From NCBI GenBank assembly GCA_963696325.1, contig CAVOJV010000054.1, positions 30,387-94,386 of the forward strand: a stretch of 64,000 bases of DNA, given 5' to 3'. The notes beneath the pieces are model-generated. The model searched no databases, was not told where the DNA came from, and was given only the letters and a program-made list of their open reading frames with translations. The stretch's first letter is position 1. Each line of letters starts with the position of its first letter. Shown piece by piece: positions 47,619 through 56,610 of this stretch. This DNA is from CAVOJV01 sp963696325 (GTDB lineage Bacteria; Pseudomonadota; Gammaproteobacteria; Competibacterales; Competibacteraceae). A program made the position numbers and the translations under genes.

Positions 47619-48865
47619 TCATGCAGGCCGAATCAGAATGTCCCACTTGGGCAAGAGCGGGTTGCGTTCCAAACGGGCCTCAATCTCCCGCATCGCTTTC
47701 TTGGACAGTGAGATGCCTTTCCGATAGGTCGTGCGGCTCAATTTGACGATAGGCCGGATGCCTTTCCAGGTCATGCGTTTGGCCCATTCCAACAGCGTTT
47801 CGGCATCCACCAGCAGGGTTCCATTCCAATGCTGTTCCAGAATGCCCCAACACCGTTCGATGGGATTGTATTTGCTGTGGTACGGCGGGTAGTACAGCAA
47901 CTGGATGACTTTGTCCGTGTCGTCGGCGAACGCCACCATACGCTGGAGGAACTGCGTGCGCCTACCGCTGCTTTCCGGGCCATTGTCCACCTTGAGTTGG
48001 AGGTGGGTAATCTCGGCCTGCTTCTCCACCGGGATCGCTTTCCACCAGTCCGCCAGGCTATCGACGATAAAATCACTGGTCTTGAAGGAACTGCCGAACG
48101 TCAGATGCAACTGCCCGCTATCTTCCTCCATGATGCCAAACGGCACCTATTTTTCCTTACAGCCCATATCGTGGTCGGCCGCTTGGGTATTGCCGCGGGT
48201 TTTTCCGCCCCGTGAGTAGTCCCCGATATTCACGGTGGCTTTGCAGTCGATGCTCAGGCGCATGATTTGGCCCTCCTCTACGCCCGTCGCACCCGTGGTG
48301 GGGTTCCCGTCCTTGTCCGCCAGGTTGGCAAAGATGGCAGCCGTTGCCGGGAGTTTTTTTGGGGCTTGGCCTTGACCACCTGACGCAGGCGGTAGCCGTT
48401 CCGGTTCAGAACCTCCGCCATCGTACTGGGCGACGGTAAGTCGTCCTCTGGGAAACCTTGCGCGCGGAGCTGTTGCAAGGCTTCCGCTGCCGTCAGCCGG
48501 GTGTACGATAGCGTCCCGCGGAAGGTCGGGTCTTGTTGACAGGGAGATTCCGCCAAGGCCCAGAGCGCTTCCGCCACCACCGGGTACTTCTCCTCCCACA
48601 GCCGGTTTCCGCAACCAGCCGCTTGCGCTCCCAAGCACGTGATGCCGGTGCGCTGTTCATGCAAGCCCAACTCGACCGTGTCGCGGTTCCAACCCAACAC
48701 CCGCTCGGCCTGGCGGGCATTGCCCCAGCACTATTTCCACGTCATCGCGGCCTGGAAAGAGCGGCGTTCCGCTCCAGACATTTTCGAACTCGCCAATTTC
48801 AGGTCTTCAATTTGGGAGGCGCTCAAGGGCACAATGGTCGGCTCAGTGGTCGATAGCACGCTCAT
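47619..48865 (-). pseudogene. ISAzo13-family transposase, decayed
   Basis: The minus strand starts MSVLSTTEPTIVPLSASQIE at 48865 and keeps the family order: ASSKMSGAERRSFQAAMTWK, then TAG, CWGNARQAERVLGWNRDTVE, STMAEVLNRNGYRLRQVVKA, a frame change at a run of seven T near 48350, LSIDCKATVNIGDYSRGG, GCKEK then TAG, VPFGIMEEDSGQLHLTFGSS, VDNGPESSGRRTQFLQRM and YYPPYHSKYNPIERCWGILE with the catalytic region. Two in-frame TAG codons stand where the family has Tyr. Not functional as written. Confidence 0.85.
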
Positions 48866-48937
48866 ACTCGATCGGTAAGGTAAATAGTAAATTGTACCTC
48901 ACCAGGGATGCTTTTTCCCGGAATTCGCCTTAAACCC

Positions 48938-50621
48938 AGCAATTCTAAATGTGGCTTGCACATCGTGTTATTGTAGGTCTTCAGGGGGTGTGTGATAGCC
49001 TCTATGGCTGATGCAACACGAGGCACAAGCCATGAGCTATCCCTTTGGGCCACCGGAGCCGCCCTTTAGTTTTGAGACACTGGTGAGCTACTTTCACACG
49101 GTGTTGGACGCCTTGCCGGATCAACGGACGGGGAACAACCTCGTGTATAGCATGAAGGATGCCGCGCTGGGCGCGTTTGCCGTATTTTTCACGCAGAGCC
49201 CGTCGTTTCTGGCCTTTCAAAAAGCGATGCAGGAGGCGAAGGGCATCAGCAACGCCCAAACGCTCTTCGGGATGGGGGAGATTCCCTGCGATAATCGCAT
49301 CCGTACGTTGCTGGATGGAGTCCCACCGACGGTCTTGGACGCGCTGTTTGCCTCTATTTTCCGGGGGCTGGTGGCGGGCGGTTATCTGACCGAGTGGCGG
49401 GCGCTTAATGGCACGGTGCTGCTGGCACTCGATGGGGTGCAGTACTTTTCCTCGACAGTAATTCATTGCCCGAACTGTTCAACCGCCCAGCATACTAATG
49501 GCACGGTCAGCTACAGCCATCAGGCACTGACCCCGGTGCTGGTAGCACCCGGTTATGACAAGGTCATCCCGTTGATGCCCGAGTTTATTACCCCCCAGGA
49601 TGGGCATGACAAACAAGATTGCGAAACCGCCGCCGCCAAACGCTGGTTGCAGCACTATGGCGCCTGCTACCAATCCCTGGGGATCACGGTGTTGGGGGAT
49701 GACCTGTATTGCCGGCAACCCCTCTGTGAACAGCTGTTGCAGGTAGGGTTCAATTTTATCCTGGTGTGTAAACCGAGCTCACACCCAACACTCTATGACT
49801 GGCTGGCGGGACTTAAGGTAGAGTCTCTGGTACAGCGGCGCTGGACGGGACGGAGCCATGAAATCGATACCTATCGCTACGTTAACCGCCTCCCGTTACG
49901 GGACGGCAATGCGGCGCGGGAGGTGAATTGGTGTGAGCTCACCACCACTCGCGATGATGGCACTGTCCTCTATCACAACAGCTGGGTTACCAATTACCAC
50001 CTAAGCCGGGAGAACGTCAAAGCGATCGTTACCACCGGCCGGACCCGTTGGAAAATCGAGAATGAAAATAATAACATCCTTAAAAATCGTGGCTACCACT
50101 TCGAACACAACTACGGTCACGGTCAACAGTACCTGGCGTCGTTCTTGGCGACGCTCAATCTCCTGGCCTTTCTGTTTCATACCGTCCTCGAACTGATCGA
50201 TACGAAATATCGACTCCTGCGCGACGTCTTACCCACCCGCCAAACGTTGTTCGACGATATCCGTGCCTTGACCCGCTATCTCTGCTTTGCCAGTTGGGAT
50301 GACCTGCTCACCTTTATGCTGCGGGGACTGGAACGCGAGATACCCAACACCAGTTAAACTCCAGAACGCCTTAGCCGTACACCGAATCTTGCCTGCCGAT
50401 GATCGGGTTGTCACTACCCCGAGGCGGTACGCTGACTGTCCCACGGCACTTCTATCCTCCAAGGTTGGCTGGCAGGCGGCTATCGCCCTGGATATCTGTT
50501 CTCAGTACGTGCCGCGGCAACAAGATGCTATACCTCTCGCTCGGTAGGTCACGATCAGGTGTCTGGTAACGGCTCCAAATCATTTCTTGGTAGGGCGTTC
50601 AGACCCACATTTAGAATTGCT
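48938..50621 (+). mobile_element. Complete insertion sequence, ISNCY-like
   Basis: The ends AGCAATTCTAAATGTGG (48938) and CCACATTTAGAATTGCT (to 50621) are perfect inverted repeats. GCCTTAAACCC occurs directly outside each end (48927-48937 and 50622-50632), an apparent 11-bp target duplication. Contains one intact transposase. Confidence 0.85.
49032..50357 (+). CDS. DDE transposase (ISNCY-like group)
   Basis: A 441-aa protein starting MSYPFGPPEPPFSFETLVSY, with GAGG 9 bases upstream of the ATG. Blocks include FFTQSPSFLAFQKAMQEAKG, LLALDGVQYFSSTVIHCPNC (first Asp), ITVLGDDLYCRQPLCEQLL (second Asp) and RTRWKIENENNNILKNRGYH (Glu), with a late LATLNLLAFLFHTVLEL. The Cys pairs in CPNC and CETAAAKRW are typical of this poorly classified group. 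Intact frame. The family name is tentative. Confidence 0.85.
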   Translation: MSYPFGPPEPPFSFETLVSYFHTVLDALPDQRTGNNLVYSMKDAALGAFAVFFTQSPSFLAFQKAMQEAKGISNAQTLFGMGEIPCDNRIRTLLDGVPPTVLDALFASIFRGLVAGGYLTEWRALNGTVLLALDGVQYFSSTVIHCPNCSTAQHTNGTVSYSHQALTPVLVAPGYDKVIPLMPEFITPQDGHDKQDCETAAAKRWLQHYGACYQSLGITVLGDDLYCRQPLCEQLLQVGFNFILVCKPSSHPTLYDWLAGLKVESLVQRRWTGRSHEIDTYRYVNRLPLRDGNAAREVNWCELTTTRDDGTVLYHNSWVTNYHLSRENVKAIVTTGRTRWKIENENNNILKNRGYHFEHNYGHGQQYLASFLATLNLLAFLFHTVLELIDTKYRLLRDVLPTRQTLFDDIRALTRYLCFASWDDLLTFMLRGLEREIPNTS

Positions 50622-50660
50622 GCCTTAAACCCGTTGCCGCTTAAGGTCAAAGAATCCACG

Positions 50661-51338
50661 CTATCGTCCACCCCGGACCGGCCACACCGCGAAGCCGCTG
50701 ATCTTGTTGCCGACGTTGCTGGAGCTGCCGTCGTCGAGGCGCACGAGCCACGCGGATTCCGGACTGTCGGCGTAGGCCGACGACGACCAATACCTGGCCG
50801 ACTGCACGCCGGTAAAAGGTTGCAGTCCTGATGTATAACAAGCTCTGCCGAGTGTATTGGTTAACGAAGGTGCATTAGCATCGATGCATCCCAGCGCTCT
50901 CGCCTGCGCGACAGTTGCTTCCCACTCCGCCGTAGTCGGCAACCGCCAGTCACCGGCGATGGAGTGATCGGTTAATTCCCCATCACAGTCGCCGCTTTTT
51001 AGCGCCGCCGCAGCCATGTTCGCCTCAGCCCAGAGGGCGGTCCCTAGGCAACCCGCCTGCTTCAGCCAAATCAAGCCAGTCACCGTGTCCGTGACCGTGC
51101 CGTTGCCGCAATCGATATAGCGGTTAACGTTGTCGGGGACACCATTGACAGAAAAGCAGGGTGGGTCGGCCTTTTGTCCTACTTGCCCCTGCAGTCTCTC
51201 TACTTGGCTTTGAAGCCTGGCGACTTGGTTCTGAAGGACCGCGATTTCGCCCGGAACACCATTAGGCGCTGCAGGTGCCGCAAAGCTCGCACATGTGCCA
51301 ACAAGCAAAACTGCCAATGCATGTTTTAAGGTTTTCAT
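50661..51338 (-). CDS. Exported DUF1566 (Lcl C-terminal-like) protein
   Basis: A 225-aa protein. MKTLKHALAVLLVGTCASFA is a signal peptide (cleavage near AAPA). A coiled coil follows (EIAVLQNQVARLQSQVERLQ). The DUF1566 domain has RYIDCGNGTVTDTVTGLIWL, GDWRLPTTAEWEATV, ARYWSSSAYADSPESAWLVR and the terminal GFAVWPVRGGR. DUF1566 proteins are surface or adhesion-related C-type-lectin-like folds. RBS GGAGAG precedes the ATG. An intrinsic-terminator-like hairpin lies in its leader at 51401-51461. Confidence 0.85.
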   Translation of the reverse strand: MKTLKHALAVLLVGTCASFAAPAAPNGVPGEIAVLQNQVARLQSQVERLQGQVGQKADPPCFSVNGVPDNVNRYIDCGNGTVTDTVTGLIWLKQAGCLGTALWAEANMAAAALKSGDCDGELTDHSIAGDWRLPTTAEWEATVAQARALGCIDANAPSLTNTLGRACYTSGLQPFTGVQSARYWSSSAYADSPESAWLVRLDDGSSSNVGNKISGFAVWPVRGGR

Positions 51339-51400
51339 ATTCTCTCCTGAAATTCGTTCACTGGTAAATACCTCGACTTTGTTGCTGCATCGAGTAATGA

Positions 51401-51461
51401 AAAACAAAAAGCCGGACCACTAAGCGCTCCCTGCGAAGGGTTCTACTGAGTGATTCGGCTT
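51401..51461 (-). terminator. Intrinsic terminator or attenuator upstream of the DUF1566 gene
   Basis: On the minus strand AAGCCGAATCACT pairs with AGTGGTCCGGCTT around an inner CCCTTCGCAGGG hairpin and is followed by TTTTTGTTTTT. It lies 63 bases before the DUF1566 start. It may end a transcript from the right or act as a leader attenuator; no riboswitch consensus is recognised. Confidence 0.6.
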
Positions 51462-51723
51462 CTCTTTAAACGTAGTACAGAAAAACCATAAAAAATATGG
51501 GAATAAAATATAGGACTTGCGCTGGCGCTGAGTGTGCCGATGGCACGGGCTTCGATGTCGACCCAGCAAGGTCGTTGGCAGACTGCCTACAGCTAGCCGG
51601 GTATCGAAGCCGGGGAGATTTCCTGGGAACAGTCCAAGACTACCATGAATGCCCTTCAGACCTCGCCAGAAGCCTCTGGAGGCGTTTTTAATAGATTATG
51701 GTAGGGAGGGCGCATAGGGAAGG

Positions 51724-51960
51724 CTAACTGCATACCAAGGAAAGCTTCTCACGCGGTACTACGCCATCGACAGCCAGGACGTCACCCAGTGGAATCCCTC
51801 CAAGACTGGCGTAGCCAGTAAGCACCCCACCTCGGGGTTAGGAGTCTTCATGACGGCCGACAGATCGGCAACGGCTCGCCATGGCTCCGACGTCCTGGAG
51901 TTATATGCCAGGATCAACAATTCCCCAAACGTGTTCCGTATTACAACGAAATGCTATAAT
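51724..51960 (+). pseudogene. Remnant of a phage-type gene, copy A (related to 62835-63130)
   Basis: The plus strand reads LTAYQGKLLTRYYAIDSQDV, TQWNPSKTGVASKHPTSGLG, VFMTADRSATARHGSDVLEL and RINNSPNVFRI with no start codon. The HPTSGLGVFMT piece recalls ADP-ribosyltransferase-like domains of phage structural proteins, but this is tentative. A diverged inverted copy is at about 62835-63130, matching at DNA level around TTTTTAANAGATTATGG and AGGGAAGGCTAACTGC. Confidence 0.5.
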
Positions 51961-51996
51961 GCAATATATCAATTGGTTATAACTTTAAGGTTTGTT

Positions 51997-52398
51997 ATGC
52001 CTAGTCCATACTGCGTGGTGGTGCCTAGGAAGCCGCTTAGTGCTAAGCAAAAGGCCGGCAGAACGCTAGGCTCTCAAAATGCCGAACGTGGCCGACTCAC
52101 CAAACGGTTCTTCCTGGAACTATGGGACGACTTCGATAAGCACGGCAAGCAAGCTATCAAAGCGTGTCGAGAATCGGACCCGGTGGCATACGTCCGCGTG
52201 CTCGCAAGCCTCATGCCGAAAGATATAGAACTGACTCAGACAGCCGACGACCAGGTCAGAAGCATGACGGATGAGGAACTGGCTGCCCGCCTGCAGGTAA
52301 CCATGGCAAAGCTAGCCCACCGCGAAAGGGAAGTGGCCGGCCAAGTAGTTGCGACGGTCCCCGCCCTGGAGGAAGGTTCCGCAAACGAACGGTTGTGA
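51997..52398 (+). CDS. Phage small-terminase-like or DUF-type DNA-packaging protein
   Basis: A 133-aa protein from ATG 51997: a basic N-terminus (RKPLSAKQKAGRTLGSQNAE), then RLTKRFFLELWDDFDKHGKQ, DPVAYVRVLASLMPKDIELT, and an acidic helix MTDEELAARLQVTMAKLA. This arrangement resembles small terminase or related phage proteins that recognise DNA. No large terminase is next to it. The open frame continues upstream into the remnant at 51724 but the homology changes at this Met. Confidence 0.5.
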   Translation: MPSPYCVVVPRKPLSAKQKAGRTLGSQNAERGRLTKRFFLELWDDFDKHGKQAIKACRESDPVAYVRVLASLMPKDIELTQTADDQVRSMTDEELAARLQVTMAKLAHREREVAGQVVATVPALEEGSANERL

Positions 52399-52831
52399 AA
52401 CGATAGCCAGCCTTAACAGGAATGCCGCTTGCTGCCGGCTGGCGGGTTGCGCTTGGTTTTATGCCTGGCTAGCTGGGCTATAAAACGAAACGCGTAGGCG
52501 AGGGGGGACCCCCTTCATTTCCAGACCCCCACCCCGGCGTTTCGTGTTCCGGAGTCCCACCCTCATTAAGCAAACTCTCCATCACACTCGCAATTTTCAG
52601 TTATAAATTCCTTCCCAGCTATTAAGAATTCCTTAACAGTTCGCTTTCGCTTATCACTACCACCATCTCATGACACCTCCCTGCCGAACGGCTTTTTCCT
52701 GAAAAGCCTGAACCGTGTTGTCCATAAAATTTTTTTATAAATTTCCAGCCCTTCATGATACCCATTGATAGGGTTGTCGGGGGTAAGTGGCGGGTAGGAC
52801 GGCCAGCAGGCCCTTAATTAGCGGGTGGTGC
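52399..52831. other. Non-coding stretch with a GC-rich inverted repeat
   Basis: No gene seen. ACGAAACGC (52485-52493) and GCGTTTCGT (52537-52545) form an inverted repeat around a purine/pyrimidine-biased core (GGGGGGACCCCC, CAGACCCCCACCCC). AT-rich sequence follows at 52720-52750. Confidence 0.4.
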
Positions 52832-53089
52832 TCAAGTCCGCCATTCGGCCAGGTCATCATCGAAGTCATCCGGGGCCGTGCCCGATACTACGGGTAGGGG
52901 CTGCTGCCGTGGATACGCGCGTTGAGAACCCCCGACGGCCTTCGGCTTGGGCTTGGCCACTAAGGAAATGAGGCTATCAACTAGCTTTCCGATGGCTGGG
53001 CAGTGTATAACCGATGTACTATGGGGTGCAATCCCGGACAACGACGGCACGACATCTAGCCTCAAAATTCCCAATGCATGCAGAGGCAA
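52832..53089 (-). CDS. Possible small protein with acidic tail near attR
   Basis: An 85-codon frame whose second half (SLISLVAKPKPKAVGGSQRA and the acidic tail APDDFDDDLAEW) has the look of a real C-terminus, similar to tails of ssDNA-binding proteins. The first half (LGILRLDVVPSLSG) is less convincing, and the arrangement may be the end of a truncated gene. Confidence 0.25.
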   Translation of the reverse strand: MPLHALGILRLDVVPSLSGIAPHSTSVIHCPAIGKLVDSLISLVAKPKPKAVGGSQRAYPRQQPLPVVSGTAPDDFDDDLAEWRT

Positions 53090-53117
53090 CGTGAATCCTT
53101 GGCTTGTGGCACTGTTA

Positions 53118-53139
53118 CGTGTGACACTAATGTGACACT
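53118..53139 (+). repeat. Paired TGTGACACT repeats inside attR
   Basis: TGTGACACTAATGTGACACTG closely matches the doublet at 16561-16581 inside attL, at a similar distance from the attachment site. Candidate second set of integrase arm sites. Confidence 0.5.
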
Positions 53140-53252
53140 GACATGCAAAAAGTCGCCAAAAACAGCAATAAGCGGCAATAAGGGAAACTTCGTAAGTACC
53201 TGATTATTTGTTTGTTGATTATCGCGGCTTGTTGTGAAATACGAAATTAATG

Positions 53253-53316
53253 GGACTCAAAATCCACCGGGGGTGACCCCATGAGAGTTCGACTCTCTCC
53301 CTCGGCACCATTAAAA
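53253..53316 (+). repeat. Right attachment site (attR), orphan 3' end of tRNA-Leu
   Basis: The 64 bases match 16446-16509 exactly. They lack the 5' half of the tRNA, so they are not a functional tRNA gene. Marks the right end of the integrative element. Confidence 0.92.
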
Positions 53317-53540
53317 ATCAAGAAATTTTTATAAACTCGCCCCTTTTCACCCGCCGTCCTTTTGTTGTGGGACACTGGTGTTATGAAACACTGGCGGGAC
53401 GTTTCAAAGCAAATGTGGATGTGCTTTTCCTGTAGGGCCATCAGCTTGCGTTCGGTTTCCTCGATCCGGAAGCGGGGTTTCCTTTTCTGAGTCGTGAGTT
53501 CAATCCTTATAGATGTGTGGGAAGTTCGTAAGGAGCCACC

Positions 53541-54452
53541 ATGAATTATCAGCGAGAGAACGTTGAGTTTCGCAGCCAAATGAGCATTTGCAGGGCCTGG
53601 CTTTATAAGCCGACGCGGCCCGCTGCGGCATCCAGGGCCTGCATCGTCATGGGCCACGGCCTTGGCGGCACGCGCAATGCTGGACTGGAACCCTATGCGC
53701 ATAGGTTCGCGGAGGTGGGCTTTGCGGTGCTACTGTTCGATTACCGCCATTTCGGGGACAGCGACGGCTTGCCGCGGCAGTTGGTCTCCATCAACCGTCA
53801 GTTACAGGACTGGGCCGCCGCTATCGCCTACGCCCGCAGTCTCCCGGGTGTCGATTCGGCGAAGATTGCCCTTTGGGGTTCTTCCTTCTCTGGCGGTCAT
53901 GTGATTGTTGCCGCGGCACGCGACCATAGGGTGGCGGCTGTTTCGGCGCAGGGGCCGATGATGGACGGTTTGGCGGCAACTCTGAACACCGTGCGCTACG
54001 CTGGCTTTGGCGCAGCGTTCAAGTTGGTTGGTCTCGGCTTGCTCGACGTGTTTCGCGCGGTGCTTGGGCTGTCGCCTGTGTACGTGCCGCTCGTGGCGCC
54101 TCCGGGGCGACTCGCGACGATGTCAACCCAGGACGCAGAGCCCGGCTACACAGCTTTAGTTCAACCCGATTGGCGCAACGAGATATGCGCCCGATTTGCA
54201 CTCACGCTTTCTACTTACAGACCTATCTCCCATGCCGGCGCCGTGCGTTGTCCGGTGCTGATCCAGGTGTGTGCGACGGACAGTGTTGCCCCCGCCCGTG
54301 CCGCAATCAATACGGCCCGCAAGATCGGCGCCAAAGCCGAGCTCAAGCAATATGACTGCGGGCATTTCGACATCTACGTTGGCGAGGGGTTTGAGCGGTC
54401 ATCCGGCGATCAGCTCGCTTTCTTCAATCGCGTCCTGCTGGGGAGGGAGTGA
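53541..54452 (+). CDS. Alpha/beta hydrolase
   Basis: A 303-aa hydrolase. Oxyanion-type VMGHGLGGTRN, LLFDYRHFGDSDG, the nucleophile elbow in ALWGSSFSGGHVIVAAA, the acid in VCATDSVAP and the catalytic His in QYDCGHFDIYVG are in the right order. RBS AAGGAG lies before the ATG. Cytoplasmic, no signal peptide. Resembles dienelactone hydrolase/esterase-like members; substrate unknown. First gene to the right of the island. Confidence 0.88.
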   Translation: MNYQRENVEFRSQMSICRAWLYKPTRPAAASRACIVMGHGLGGTRNAGLEPYAHRFAEVGFAVLLFDYRHFGDSDGLPRQLVSINRQLQDWAAAIAYARSLPGVDSAKIALWGSSFSGGHVIVAAARDHRVAAVSAQGPMMDGLAATLNTVRYAGFGAAFKLVGLGLLDVFRAVLGLSPVYVPLVAPPGRLATMSTQDAEPGYTALVQPDWRNEICARFALTLSTYRPISHAGAVRCPVLIQVCATDSVAPARAAINTARKIGAKAELKQYDCGHFDIYVGEGFERSSGDQLAFFNRVLLGRE

Positions 54453-54756
54453 GTTACTCGCCAGCAAGACAGTTAATCGTGCGCCCCGCCTAATCGATGA
54501 GATGGTTTCTTCCCTCTTCCTGAACCGGTGCCCGGTGCGCCAAAATGGATATGCTGTTTCTGTCCGTTAACTTGCATCTTTGCGCTCAGAGCTTGTGAAA
54601 AAATTGCCTCACTCTAAGGCGAGACCAAGTTTGGGGTGGATGAAGGAGACCATCCTGTAGATAAATCGCTTCTGAATCAGGTCGACAATTCACCTGAGTT
54701 GCTTAAACTCAACGGGTTTGCCGCCTCCTGGCCTGCTTCGACGCACTCCAGGCGGC
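54453..54756. other. Gap between the hydrolase and an IS remnant
   Basis: No gene or clear signal seen. Short inverted words around CGCCTCCTGGC and CCAGGCGGC (54722-54755) may belong to the end of the adjacent IS. Confidence 0.3.
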
Positions 54757-55660
54757 TTAAGCGGGACTGGCCACGGCTTGCAGGCGCAAGGCGACTGCGC
54801 GCATTACGTTATGCGCCAGGGCAAACCACAGCAACACGGCTTTGACTTTCTTCAATCCCCGAACCCGGAATTGTTGAAGGCCGCGGTTGCGGGCGATCGC
54901 GTTGGCACCTTCGGCGGTGGCCGCGCGCTCTTTGTAAATGGCTTTGGCCTCGGCGGTGCCCATCCGCTGGCGCCACTGTGCCAGCGCCGGCGTATCGGTG
55001 GGCAGCGGTTGATACGGGTCAAGGGTCGGATCTCTGGGTTTAGGTACCGGGGCGTAGACGGTGACATTGATCGCCGGGCTCGCCGCAGGTTCTAAGTCGG
55101 CCTTGTTGACAAACCTACCATCTACCAGCGCCTCATCAGGGTACTGGCCGTAGTGGTCGGCGAGCTGGTCTAACCTCGGCACCCTCTGACCCTGGTCGCT
55201 GCCGAGGTTGCTGACCGCCACACCCACGATAATCTGGCTTTCGGTAGCGGTGCAAAATTGGCCGTTGTAGGCCGGGCGAAAGCCCCCGTCGGCCATCTTC
55301 ATCACCCGCGCCGCGGGTTCAGTGGTAGACCTGCGGGCTGTTTTCTTGTCCTCCGCCTTTTTCTTGGCTTCGACCTCGGCCACGTGCTTCAACGCCTCGG
55401 TAATCCGCGCCTGCCGTTCACGCGCCGCCCGTGCCTGCGCGGCCTGCTGGCGTTTATTCACCACCGTGGGAGGTCTCCTCCTGCTGCTGGCGTAACGCCG
55501 CCATGTGGGCCTCCGCTTCCTGCAAGCACTTCTCCAGCGTCGGTTTCCGCCGAAACGACGCGGCTCCTGCACTGGCTCGCACCCGTACCCCATCCTGCGC
55601 CGTGCGCTTCAGGTCGACTAACCCCAGGGCTTTGAATGTGGTCCAGAGCTTTCAAGGGGT
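54757..55660 (-). pseudogene. Truncated IS1182-like transposase
   Basis: The minus-strand pieces read LGLVDLKRTAQDGVRVRASA, LEKCLQEAEAHMAALRQQQE, then one frame away ARITEALKHVAEVEAKKKAE, VMKMADGGFRPAYNGQFCTA, SDQGQRVPRLDQLADHYGQY, PDEALVDGRFVNKADLE and the end LRGLKKVKAVLLWFALAHN-type segment. The N-terminal third is missing at the junction with the IS4 remnant near 55660. Inactive. Confidence 0.8.
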
Positions 55661-55675
55661 TGCGGCTTACTTGGC

Positions 55676-56610
55676 CTACTGACGTTGCGCCAACAGGCGG
55701 GCGACGGACCCATGAGGTCTGCGAGGATCGTGGGTCCGTTTTACGGCGGGCTTCGTGGGTCCGCGTGGATGCTTGCGATACTTGCGCAACTGGATCCGCT
55801 CGGCCGTGGCGATCAGCCAGGCCGCCATCGTCGCCAAGGGGAGGGTCTGGAACACCGCCCAGTCCCGGGGCTCGACCAGCGTCTCCAGGCTCTCGGTCAC
55901 CCGGGCCATGTCGTGGACGAGGTAATAACCCGAAACCCCGGTGTCGATGGCCGCGGCCCCGTGGACTTGGCGCAGGGTGGCCTTGACCACCGCCAGGCCG
56001 TTGTAGGCCACCACCGCCATCGCCAACCCGAACAGGGCCGCCGGGGGATAGGCCAAGGTGTTGAGCTCGCAGCGTAGTTGCACGGTCAAATGCACAAAGG
56101 CTTTCTCCAGGGTCCAGCGCTCGCGGTAGCGGCGCGCCAAGGTGCAGGCATCGACCGCCGCGGCCGGTAGCGTGGTCAGCAGATAGAGGGTATCGTCGCC
56201 GTCGCGGGTCGGCTGGTGCAGTTCCAGGCGAATCCGCCGCACTTCCAGGGTCCCCGACCCGGCCGGGGCGTCGATCAACACCCGCTGTTCGGACCCCCGC
56301 CCGCTCTCGATCTCCCCGACCACCCGCAGCGCCGCCAACGGCGTAAACGGAATTTGCGCGTGCTCGCGCACCAGCCCCCCCGCTCCGCGCTGCTGCAAGT
56401 CCCACAACAACCCTCGGGTGCAGAAGTTGCGGTCCGCGATCCACCATTCCCCCGCCTGGACCCGCGCCAGCCCCGCCGGCAGCAACGCGCACTCCTGGGT
56501 CTAGGCATCCGGGCTGGGCGCCAGCTCGACGATCAGGGCCAGGGCCGGCTCGAACACCGCCAGCGCTTTGCCCGGCAACGGCGCGGCCAGACGGCCGCGC
56601 CGTTGCCGGG
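55676..56610 (-). pseudogene. Truncated IS4-family transposase
   Basis: The minus strand reads KALAVFEPALALIVELAPSP, an in-frame TAG, ARVQAGEWWIADRNFCTRGL, RRIRLELHQPTRDGDDTLYL, RRYRERWTLEKAFVHLTVQL (YREK-like signature with the catalytic Glu) and ELNTLAYPPAALFGLAMAVV. The N-terminal half is gone; the remaining part ends at an 18-bp perfect hairpin directly against the IS21 end at 56611. Confidence 0.8.
56571..56610. repeat. Perfect 18-bp hairpin with AGAC loop
   Basis: CCCGGCAACGGCGCGGCC and its exact complement are separated by only four bases. The left arm is part of the IS4 transposase sequence, so the right arm is an inverted duplication formed at the junction with the IS21 end. Confidence 0.85.

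Larger units (their letters stand above)
16446..53316. mobile_element. Integrative element in tRNA-Leu(CAA), about 36.9 kb
   Basis: A perfect 64-bp direct repeat (16446-16509 and 53253-53316) contains the 3' part of tRNA-Leu from the anticodon stem through the CCA and a few bases more. The first copy completes the tRNA gene and the second is an orphan 3' end. A tyrosine integrase lies about 200 bp inside the left copy, and gene content and base composition change abruptly there. It carries its own replication fusion protein, defence-like cargo and several later insertion sequences. I see no conjugation genes, so mobility would depend on integrase plus helper functions. Confidence 0.92.

Noticed and set aside
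51497..51691. A 64-codon ORF after the DUF1566 leader
   Set aside because: No ribosome-binding site or family, and it runs into the decayed phage-type remnant.
53253..53316. A second tRNA-Leu gene
   Set aside because: Only the 3' part from the anticodon stem is present; there is no acceptor 5' strand or D arm. It is the attR repeat.
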